From CAZCBJ01 sp964496705 (GTDB lineage: Bacteria > Chloroflexota > Anaerolineae > Anaerolineales > Anaerolineaceae), in contig CAZCBJ010000056.1 of the NCBI GenBank assembly GCA_964496705.1, positions 1 through 19,758 on the forward strand: a stretch of DNA of 19,758 nt, given 5' to 3'. Shown one piece after another: positions 8,334 to 14,795 of the stretch. The notes under the pieces are model-generated. The model had not been told where the DNA came from, searched no databases, and saw only the letters and a list, made by a program, of their open reading frames with translations. How positions within the stretch are numbered: position 1 is the first letter of the stretch; every line of letters starts with the position of its first letter. Position numbers and translations under genes: made by a program.

Positions 8334-9578
8334 TTATCCTTGCTGCACTTCAGACTGGGCTGGTTGGCTGAGGGGCTCAAGCAATTTAGCCAAGCGGTCG
8401 TCGGGCGGTTGGTTTCTCAAGGGGAGAAGGATATGGAAGGTCGATCCTGGACATAACACCTCATCCCGGCCAGGTGACTCAACCCATATTGAACCACCAT
8501 GGGCTTCAATAATACCACGTGCGATGTGTAAACCCAGACCGGGGCCACCGCCTTTAAATTTTGTTTTTCCGCTTGAGTGCAACGATACGCTGCCCAGCCG
8601 GCCGAATTTTTCGAAGATCATTGCCTGATCTTCAGGGGCAATGCCAATACCGTTATCCTGGATGGTGGTTTCCACAAAACCGGGAAGTTTGCGCCCATCC
8701 ACGAGTATTCGACCGCCATCTGGGGTGTATTTGATGGCGTTGGTTAGAACGTTGCGGAAAACTTGAAGCAACCTTTCAGGATCCCCGTAGGTCATCTCAT
8801 CGCAGCCATAAAATGGCAAAATGGATAGATTGATTTTTCTTTCTTGGACAGACTCCCGCACATCAGCTTCTAATACGGCAAATATTCGATTGAGCCAGAC
8901 CGGTTGGAAATTTATCGACAGCAAGTTGTTATCAATCATGGAGACATCGATCATATCGTCTATGATCTGATGCAGTCGGCGTGTTCCATTACGGATTCCA
9001 GTCACTAGCGGGATCGTCATAGACTCGGGGTTCTCCCGAACGTGGGTATCGTACAACATAGTGGCGTAGCCCTCGATGATGGTTAACGGAGTTTTCAATT
9101 CGTGGGCAGCGACAGCGATAAAATCCGATTTACTGCGGTCGATCTTCTCGAGGGTTAGCTGTATGGCTGTAAATTTCGAGGTGACAAAATCATCTCGGAT
9201 CTGTATTTCGTATTGGGCAGCCTTTTCAAAACAAAATGTAAAGTATGGCAATAAAGCTTCGACCAATTCCAATGACTGAGCCTCATCGAGTGTTGCGCGG
9301 CTGACGCTGATGGTTTGGATTAATAGCAAGTTGATCAATTGGGTTAAATTGGTGCTTGATTCTTGTAGATCGGATTCAGTTACTGCAGAAGCCCAGGTGA
9401 CCAGGATTGAATCCATCCAAGATGGGTCACCAGTTTCGAGAGCTTGTTCTAGGAGAGAAAAGAAGTGTTCCAGCTCAGTACGCAGGTTCTCTCGCAGGCC
9501 TGCTCCTTTTGCCATCTGCTGAACAGTGCTTTTCAACCAGAAGGGCCGGATAGTTTGAAGCATATCAAGTTCGCGCAT
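8334..9578 (-). CDS. Soluble orphan sensor histidine kinase
   Basis: A 414-residue kinase without membrane segments, so a cytoplasmic sensor. Residues 1-130 are almost all helical and hold LENLxxxxxxFFSLLEQALETGD-like patterns that recall RsbRD-type or other four-helix sensory domains; this match is loose. The HisKA domain has AAHELKTPLTIIEGY with the phosphorylated His159. The ATPase domain has an N-box (RNVLTNAIKYTPDGG), DNGIGIAPED and GGPGLGLHIARGIIEAHGG. No response regulator gene is next to it; it must signal to a distant partner. It is the first gene of a unit with hflX 11 bp downstream. The ATG at 9578 has no ribosome site, and a predicted promoter would start mRNA at or very near that ATG (leaderless). 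An ATG five codons later is an alternative. Confidence 0.88.
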   Translation of the reverse strand: MRELDMLQTIRPFWLKSTVQQMAKGAGLRENLRTELEHFFSLLEQALETGDPSWMDSILVTWASAVTESDLQESSTNLTQLINLLLIQTISVSRATLDEAQSLELVEALLPYFTFCFEKAAQYEIQIRDDFVTSKFTAIQLTLEKIDRSKSDFIAVAAHELKTPLTIIEGYATMLYDTHVRENPESMTIPLVTGIRNGTRRLHQIIDDMIDVSMIDNNLLSINFQPVWLNRIFAVLEADVRESVQERKINLSILPFYGCDEMTYGDPERLLQVFRNVLTNAIKYTPDGGRILVDGRKLPGFVETTIQDNGIGIAPEDQAMIFEKFGRLGSVSLHSSGKTKFKGGGPGLGLHIARGIIEAHGGSIWVESPGRDEVLCPGSTFHILLPLRNQPPDDRLAKLLEPLSQPAQSEVQQG

Positions 9579-9584
9579 GAATTA

Positions 9585-9613
9585 AGTTTACGTCAGGAAT
9601 GATATTTTGCCAA
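9585..9613 (-). promoter_or_regulatory. Possible promoter of the histidine kinase-hflX unit, giving leaderless mRNA
   Basis: Read on the minus strand, TTGGCA (9608-9613) and TAAACT (9585-9590) are 17 bp apart. The expected start is about 9578, the first base of the kinase ATG. A 6-bp inverted repeat, TTTGCC (9606-9611) and GGCAAA (9616-9621), overlaps the -35 and could be an operator. The -10 is a weak match. Confidence 0.35.
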
Positions 9614-9733
9614 CCGGCAAATTATTCAGTCTTTCAATCTTGAAAAGTGTGAAACCCAAATCTTATTGTAAAATATCATTGTTCCTCACGCGATTTGGTT
9701 GATCTTCATCCTGATATCATTAAAGAGGCAGCA

Positions 9734-10801
9734 ATGTTCCAAAATATTCCAGTAGAGATTCTTGCCACGATCATAGGACTAGTCGGAGGTTTAATTGGGT
9801 ATGCAATCCGAGAGTATCTGAACCGTTCCAGGCCTTTTTACCACCTTACCCGGGTGGACGGGGGGACCATTCGGAAAGCGGATACGGTTCTTGTTTCAGA
9901 GGATATCTTAACCAGTTTAACCGACACCTTTTTCGATTTCAAGCTTCAGTCTGAAACTACCCTCGCCAATATTGATGACCGATTAACTCACGCTAACGAA
10001 GTCGTAAATTCTTGGCCTGGTATTGAGAAGAAAATCCAACAATTGGAAAAATGTCAACAAAATGAAGATTTTATCGAACACTTGTATGAAGTATTTGAAT
10101 TATCCTATTTTCGGGAGATAGCCTTTCAATTATTGGTACGCGATAAGATTTCCATTGCTTCACCAGATCGAGATAAAGAAGAAGTGATCCAAATATACGA
10201 TGACGACGAAAACGAAGGTTGTGTTTGGATCTGGTTCCCGGAGCATGCCACTAAATTTGGCCGCAATCTTAAGATGCCAGCCGTTCGTGCAAAGTGTCAA
10301 CGGTTTCTTGACTGCATCCGGGTCGGTGACTGTGATAAACTGCTGACTTTATTCCGGTCCATTCATCAAATCATGCAGCGCGAGTATCAGAGCGCGCTTA
10401 GAGTGCAACAGTTATTGACCGCCCTGCGAAACGAGAATTCGCGCTGGGTTTTTCATGCATATTTCGCTAACCTGGGACATATGCCGGTCATTATTCAAAA
10501 GGATACTCAATTGATTATCAATGACCCCAAAACCGGTGTATTTCGGGAAAAGTGTTATCTGGCAGTGGTCAGAGAAGGCAATATTGAAGATATTGCCACA
10601 CCATTGGTGGTGAAAGCAGGAGAGGATGCCAGTGTTTGTTTCATCACTGATAATATTCAACGCACAATGGACCTGGGAAAAGCAATCCGAGAATCTTTCG
10701 ACCGCGGAAAAGCTGCCTGCAGGGTAAAAATAAGAGTATTTCGAGTGGGACTTTTCCCCAATCAAGAAATTTGGAGTATGCCCTTATCCTTCAAAGAATG
10801 A
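9734..10801 (+). CDS. Unrecognised membrane-anchored protein
   Basis: I do not recognise this 355-residue protein. It starts at the ATG at 9734, which has AAAGAGG five bases upstream; a TTG at 9695 would add 13 residues but lacks support. The N-terminus has one hydrophobic segment (VEILATIIGLVGGLIGYAI), then a charged region, so the bulk is probably cytoplasmic. A likely coiled coil follows (roughly residues 60-115, with FKLQSETTLANIDDRLTHANEV and EKKIQQLEK). The middle part is rich in Trp, Cys and acidic residues (IYDDDENEGCVWIWFPEHATKFG). The last ~120 residues look like alternating beta strands. Its stop abuts the stop of the M28 peptidase gene on the other strand (TGATCA serves both). It is transcribed away from the histidine kinase, with 155 bp between the two starts. 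Confidence 0.75.
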   Translation: MFQNIPVEILATIIGLVGGLIGYAIREYLNRSRPFYHLTRVDGGTIRKADTVLVSEDILTSLTDTFFDFKLQSETTLANIDDRLTHANEVVNSWPGIEKKIQQLEKCQQNEDFIEHLYEVFELSYFREIAFQLLVRDKISIASPDRDKEEVIQIYDDDENEGCVWIWFPEHATKFGRNLKMPAVRAKCQRFLDCIRVGDCDKLLTLFRSIHQIMQREYQSALRVQQLLTALRNENSRWVFHAYFANLGHMPVIIQKDTQLIINDPKTGVFREKCYLAVVREGNIEDIATPLVVKAGEDASVCFITDNIQRTMDLGKAIRESFDRGKAACRVKIRVFRVGLFPNQEIWSMPLSFKE

Positions 10802-11872
10802 TCAGGGGTTACCCGGCAGCTGGTCAGATTGAAAAAGAACGAGCCAGGTATAAACTGTTTCCCCGACAGCTTCCAGGCTTTTCGATGATATTTTTTCTAT
10901 GTTATCCTGACTGGTGTGCCAGTATGGATAATCGAAATCGATGATATCAACAGCAGGAATGTCTTTTTGTAAGAAAGGGATGTGATCATCCAGGATCGAG
11001 TGTCGAACTTCGGGGATGAAATAATCCCCGTATCCGATCACAGCCGCGGTTTCCCAGAGCTGTTTGGAAAGCTTAGGGTCTGAATTCGCCTCATAATATA
11101 AATTCAAGTCATTGTCGGCGACCATGTCGAGAATAATTACGGCGTCCGGTGAAGATTCGAGCGTTTCAACAAAGGCGCGCGAACCCAAAATCCAATCCCA
11201 GCCTTCCAGATTGCCCTGGTCCTCTGCGTCAAACAGGACAATCCAGATTTGCCCTGGTAGGTCACATGAAATAATCCGGCTCAACTCCATGAGAATGGCA
11301 ACTCCTGATGCCCCATCGTTCGCGCCAGGTACTGGTTGGTTCCGCAGAAAAGGATCAGGATCATTATCTGCTACCATACGGGAGTCATAATGGGCACCCA
11401 GGATCACCCAAGGCAAGGCAGATCCACGTTTGGCAACGATGTTTCGGATTGGGTGTCCCATTGCCGTTGTTTCCTGGAGCGCTACATCCCAACCTTGCCG
11501 ATCAAATTCTTCCACGGCCCAATGAATAAATTGTTCGTGCCCAGAACTTCCTGGGGTACGCGGTCCAAACGATAGTTGGGTTAAAACATGCTGATATGCA
11601 AGCTGGGCATCAAATATGGGCTTGGTAGGTGTTTTTTCCTTGGCTGGTGAAACTGTTTTGGTTTCTGTTGGCGTAATGGTTGTAGGAATGTCTTGCCAGA
11701 GTAGCTGAGTGGCAGTTGAGGTCGATGGAAATTGCACCTCTATGTCACTTGTGTTTGTATCGGATGCTACATGATTTTTATTACCGATCTGGGTAGAGAT
11801 AAACCACCCCGTTCCTATTGACAGAAACAAGATGAATATGATTAAGTATAGGGTTAAATTTTTATGATTCAT
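10802..11872 (-). CDS. Membrane-anchored M28-family zinc metallopeptidase (possibly glutaminyl-cyclase-like)
   Basis: A 356-residue protein with an N-terminal signal anchor (LTLYLIIFILFLSIGTGWFI) and a Thr/Ser/Pro-rich linker (about 45-85), placing the catalytic domain outside the cell. The M28 metal and catalytic residues are present: GAHYDS (His161), GANDGASG (Asp186), FDAEDQG (Glu217 base, Asp218 ligand), ILDMVADND (Asp249) and YWHTSQD (His319). M28 members are aminopeptidases or, with a similar core, glutaminyl cyclases. The spacing of DAEDQGNLEGWDWILGSRAF, with an insert before GSR, resembles the glutaminyl cyclase loop, so cyclase activity is an alternative. The gene overlaps the end of trmFO by 11 bp, which suggests co-transcription. 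Its stop touches that of the convergent gene, leaving no room for a terminator. Confidence 0.88.
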   Translation of the reverse strand: MNHKNLTLYLIIFILFLSIGTGWFISTQIGNKNHVASDTNTSDIEVQFPSTSTATQLLWQDIPTTITPTETKTVSPAKEKTPTKPIFDAQLAYQHVLTQLSFGPRTPGSSGHEQFIHWAVEEFDRQGWDVALQETTAMGHPIRNIVAKRGSALPWVILGAHYDSRMVADNDPDPFLRNQPVPGANDGASGVAILMELSRIISCDLPGQIWIVLFDAEDQGNLEGWDWILGSRAFVETLESSPDAVIILDMVADNDLNLYYEANSDPKLSKQLWETAAVIGYGDYFIPEVRHSILDDHIPFLQKDIPAVDIIDFDYPYWHTSQDNIEKISSKSLEAVGETVYTWLVLFQSDQLPGNP

Positions 11873-13223
11873 CCAGAAATTCCAGCGATTTTAGCGAACG
11901 GTTCGCAAGTGCCTGCCATCGCACTCTGCGTTGTTTGATAATGGGGGTAATGTCCGGCAACAGTCCAAAATTGGCTTTCATTGGTTGAAACGTGCCTGGA
12001 TCTGCCGCTGTGACATATTTGCATAATGCTCCGATCATGGTTGTGTCCGGAAGGGTAAGTAGTGGTTTTCCTTGAATATACCTGGATGCGTTGACCCCGG
12101 CCAACCAACCGGTGGCTATGTTACCCAGATAACCTTCAACACCGGTGATCTGACCGGCAAAGAACAAATCTTGTCGCTGGCGAGATTGCATCGTGTTGTT
12201 CAAGAGGAGAGGAGCCGCAATATAGGTGTTTCGGTGCATCGAACCGTAGCGTACGAAATGTGCATTTTGCAGGCCAGGGATTGTTCGGAAAAGACGATCT
12301 TGTTCAGGATAGGTCAGGTTGGTTTGAAATCCAACCATGTTAAAAAGCGTCCCTGCAAGATTGTCCTGGCGCAACTGGATCACAGCATGCGGACGAAATC
12401 CGGTATGAGGGTCGCGTAATCCTTTAGGGCTCATCGGACCGAACGCAAGTGTATTCACTCCACGAGCTGCCAGAACTTCGATTGGTAAACAACCTTCGAA
12501 AAACTTGCCGAGGCCCGCGCGAGTGCCGTGTTGTATCGGTTCTTCGAAATCCCGCAAAGGAATTCTTTCAGCCTGACAGATTGCTGCAACGAAAGCCTCG
12601 TATCCGGCCTGGTCGAATGGGCAGTTGATGTAGTCGCCATCTGGATTTTCTCCGCGACCATAACGTGATGCACGAAAGGAGGTGGTCATATCTATCGATT
12701 CAAAAAGGACTATCGGCGCAATCGCATCAAAGAAAAAAAGGTTTTCCTTTCCTAAGAATCCTTGGATTTTCCTGGCCAAGGCTTCTGAAGTTAATGGACC
12801 TGAAGCAATAATAGCTGGCTCTTGAGGAATGGAGGTGATTTCATCACGGATCACTCGAATGAATGGATGGTTGTTGATTCTTTCTGTTACCATTCTTGAA
12901 AAGAGGTCGCGGTCGACCGCCAACGCGGCGCCAGCAGGGATTGCGCATGCATCGGCACACTGCAGTAATAAAGACTGCAAAAATCGCAATTCATTTTTTA
13001 ATAATCCGGAGGGTCTATCTTCTTGCGTGGATCCCAACGAATTGGAACATACCAGCTCAGCAAGGTGACCAGATGTGTGCGCGCCTGTCGTATGTAACGG
13101 GCGCATTTCATAGAGATTTACCTTAACACCCCGCTGGGCAGCTTGCCAAGCGGCTTCGCAGCCAGCCAGGCCGCCTCCAACGATGGTCAGTTTTTCCTGG
13201 CCAAAAAATGTCATCGTGTGCAT
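11862..13223 (-). CDS. trmFO: tRNA (uracil-54-C5)-methyltransferase, FAD/folate dependent
   Basis: TrmFO makes ribothymidine at position 54 in the T-loop of tRNAs, using methylene-tetrahydrofolate as carbon source and FADH2 as reductant. The protein is 453 residues from the ATG at 13223 (MHTMTFFGQEK); an ATG at 13214 would give 450. The frame stays open to 13319, but that stretch overlaps promoter sequence and is unlike the family. The FAD loop is IVGGGLAGCEAA (14-25). The two conserved cysteines are in ELVCSNSLG (Cys59) and YINCPFDQ (Cys201). GPMSPKGLRDP and FAGQITGVEGYLGNIATG are further family marks. In many bacteria trmFO lies by topA or codV; here it is followed by an M28 peptidase with an 11-bp overlap and is divergent from rpoN. 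Confidence 0.95.
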   Translation of the reverse strand: MHTMTFFGQEKLTIVGGGLAGCEAAWQAAQRGVKVNLYEMRPLHTTGAHTSGHLAELVCSNSLGSTQEDRPSGLLKNELRFLQSLLLQCADACAIPAGAALAVDRDLFSRMVTERINNHPFIRVIRDEITSIPQEPAIIASGPLTSEALARKIQGFLGKENLFFFDAIAPIVLFESIDMTTSFRASRYGRGENPDGDYINCPFDQAGYEAFVAAICQAERIPLRDFEEPIQHGTRAGLGKFFEGCLPIEVLAARGVNTLAFGPMSPKGLRDPHTGFRPHAVIQLRQDNLAGTLFNMVGFQTNLTYPEQDRLFRTIPGLQNAHFVRYGSMHRNTYIAAPLLLNNTMQSRQRQDLFFAGQITGVEGYLGNIATGWLAGVNASRYIQGKPLLTLPDTTMIGALCKYVTAADPGTFQPMKANFGLLPDITPIIKQRRVRWQALANRSLKSLEFLDES

Positions 13224-13251
13224 AAGGGCTAGTTTAACATATACATAATTT

Positions 13252-13279
13252 TTTATATGATGAAAATGCCAGCATGTAA
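13252..13279 (-). promoter_or_regulatory. Possible trmFO promoter
   Basis: Read on the minus strand, TTACAT (13274-13279) and TATAAA (13252-13257) are 16 bp apart. The start would be near 13245, about 22 bases before the trmFO ATG. It lies back to back with the rpoN promoters. Confidence 0.35.
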
Positions 13280-13293
13280 TAATGCCCTGGCAT
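13266..13293. promoter_or_regulatory. Inverted repeat in the trmFO-rpoN divergent region
   Basis: ATGCCAG (13266-13272) and CTGGCAT (13287-13293) form a perfect 7-bp inverted repeat with 14 bases between. The right half is the -24 element of the rpoN sigma-54 promoter and the spacer holds the proposed trmFO -35. It could be an operator or a result of the conserved -24 sequence; a chance match is possible. Confidence 0.35.
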
Positions 13294-13306
13294 AAAACTT
13301 GCAACA
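13287..13306 (+). promoter_or_regulatory. Sigma-54 (-24/-12) promoter of rpoN
   Basis: CTGGCATAAAACTTGCAACA has GG at 13289-13290 and GC at 13301-13302 with the required 10-base spacing, TGGCA at -24 and TTGCAA at -12. Start is expected near 13314, 36 bases before the rpoN ATG. It shares CTGG-N7-CTTGCAACA with the site at 17885-17904. The position before the sigma-54 gene itself points to self-activation. Confidence 0.72.
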
Positions 13307-13327
13307 GAAAAGTAGTCATACTATACT
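13299..13327 (+). promoter_or_regulatory. Housekeeping promoter of rpoN overlapping the sigma-54 site
   Basis: TTGCAA (13299-13304) and TATACT (13322-13327) are 17 bp apart. The start would be near 13334, 16 bases before the ATG. Its -35 is the same six bases as the -12 element of the sigma-54 promoter, so the two polymerases would exclude each other. Confidence 0.5.
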
Positions 13328-13349
13328 GATAGCATGTTCAGGTAAGCCT

Positions 13350-14753
13350 ATGTTCCAACACCATCTACCATCCCAACGGCATGTGACCACTGCACATCTT
13401 GCGCAGACCATGACCCTGTTAAGCTTAACGGTTGATGAGCTTAAACAGCAAATTGACTCAGAGCTTGCGGGCAACCCTGCGCTGGAAATGGTGGAACAAC
13501 GTACCTGTCCAGCCTGCCACCGTCCATTGCCGGATCGCGGCGTATGTCCCATTTGCAGCAAACCCCAATCCGCCGTCAGTGAAGAGCCAGTGGTCTTTGT
13601 TTCTCCTGTTGAGGATTTTTATTACACCGGCAGTGAGCGGTCGATGGATGATGGCAATTATGAGCCAACCTCTTTGCAGACCGAAGAATTACCCGTTTTC
13701 GTCATGCGCCAGATACGCAGCGAACTGGCAACAGATGAATTGAAAATAGCAGCCTATTTATTGACACATCTAGACGAAGACGGTTTGTTGACCATACCTT
13801 TACTAGAAGTGGCACGGTATTTTCATGTTCCTTTGACAAAGGTGGAGCGAGTACAACACGTCATTCGAAGAGCGGAACCCATCGGGGTTGGATCCTCTTC
13901 GACCAAAGAAGCTCTTCTGGCACAACTGGAGGTTTTAGGAGAGTCAAAATTTGTGCCTCCTTTGACCCAAAGAATTGTCGAAGAAGCGTTTGATTTACTC
14001 ACCAAGCGGCAGTTTTCTGATATAGCGAAATCTTTGAAAGTTCCTCTTCGTCAAGTGCAGGCGGCTACATATTTTATTTCGGAAAACCTGAACCCGTTTC
14101 CAGGACGTTGCCATTGGGGAGACGTCCGGCAGCCAGGAAAGGAGTCTGTTCAGGTGTATAACCGGCCAGACGTCATCATCAGTTACTTGAATGATGATCC
14201 TCACAGCAATTTGGTGGTCGAAATCATACTACCGATACAAGGTGCATTGCGTGTTAATCCATTATTTAAACAGGCAATTTCTCAGGCGGGTGAAGAAAAA
14301 AAAGAAGCCTGGAAAAATGATCTTGATCGAGCATCTCTTTTTGTTAAGTGTTTGCAACAACGAAATCACACCATGCAACGCTTGCTCTTTCGGGTAGTTG
14401 TTGAACAAAGGGAATATGTCGTGAAAGGTGAAGAGCACCTGCGACCGATGACTAGAGCGCAGTTTGCCCGTGAGTTGGGTGTGCATGAGTCAACGATTTC
14501 TCGGGCAGTGGCTGGAAAATCAGTACAACTTCCAAATAAGCGTATTGTGCCCTTATCTTCATTTTTTGATCGCAGTTTAAATGTTAGAACTATTCTAAAA
14601 GAAGTCATCGAAGCAGAAACACGCCCTCTGAGCGACACAGAATTAGCGAAAGAATTGAAAGATCGAGGATATGAGGTTGCGCGTCGAACCGTGGCTAAAT
14701 ACCGATTGATGGAAGGAATCTTACCGGCTCATCTACGCCAATCCCCCCGTTGA
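13350..14753 (+). CDS. rpoN: RNA polymerase sigma-54 factor with a zinc-ribbon-like insert
   Basis: Sigma-54 binds core RNA polymerase and -24/-12 promoters and needs an AAA+ activator to open DNA. The protein is 467 residues from the ATG at 13350 (AGG seven bases upstream); MFQHHLPSQRHVTTAHLAQTM matches the normal start, and the 17 in-frame residues before it do not. Region I is LAQTMTLLSLTVDELKQQIDSELAGNPALEMVE. Then comes an unusual CPAC (53-56) and CPIC (66-69) pair, like a small zinc ribbon, between region I and the core-binding domain. The HTH is TRAQFARELGVHESTISRAVAGK (368-390), and the RpoN box ARRTVAKYR (444-452) recognises the -24 element. A kinase gene follows after 42 bp and an activator after that. 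Both a sigma-54 and a housekeeping promoter lie upstream. Confidence 0.95.
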   Translation: MFQHHLPSQRHVTTAHLAQTMTLLSLTVDELKQQIDSELAGNPALEMVEQRTCPACHRPLPDRGVCPICSKPQSAVSEEPVVFVSPVEDFYYTGSERSMDDGNYEPTSLQTEELPVFVMRQIRSELATDELKIAAYLLTHLDEDGLLTIPLLEVARYFHVPLTKVERVQHVIRRAEPIGVGSSSTKEALLAQLEVLGESKFVPPLTQRIVEEAFDLLTKRQFSDIAKSLKVPLRQVQAATYFISENLNPFPGRCHWGDVRQPGKESVQVYNRPDVIISYLNDDPHSNLVVEIILPIQGALRVNPLFKQAISQAGEEKKEAWKNDLDRASLFVKCLQQRNHTMQRLLFRVVVEQREYVVKGEEHLRPMTRAQFARELGVHESTISRAVAGKSVQLPNKRIVPLSSFFDRSLNVRTILKEVIEAETRPLSDTELAKELKDRGYEVARRTVAKYRLMEGILPAHLRQSPR

Positions 14754-14795
14754 TTGTGAGATGTGATATCCTATTATTAGGATCATTTTTGATGT

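Noticed and set aside
10799..10804. TGATCA at which two convergent genes end with no gap
   Set aside because: Stop codons that abut are neat but common enough in dense genomes; no further structure is seen there.
13224..13319. Longer trmFO reading frame with 32 extra N-terminal residues
   Set aside because: The extra residues do not resemble the family, there is no ribosome site, and the stretch overlaps the trmFO and rpoN promoter elements.
13334..13345. Three-codon upstream frame (ATG TTC AGG TAA) before rpoN
   Set aside because: It has no ribosome site and would lie at the very start of the housekeeping transcript; too short to support a regulatory role by sequence alone.
14767..14784. 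Small inverted repeat ATCCTA-TTAT-TAGGAT between rpoN and the kinase gene
   Set aside because: Only a 6-bp AT-rich stem; the T run after it is short and interrupted, and the genes on both sides look like one unit, so a terminator call is not justified.
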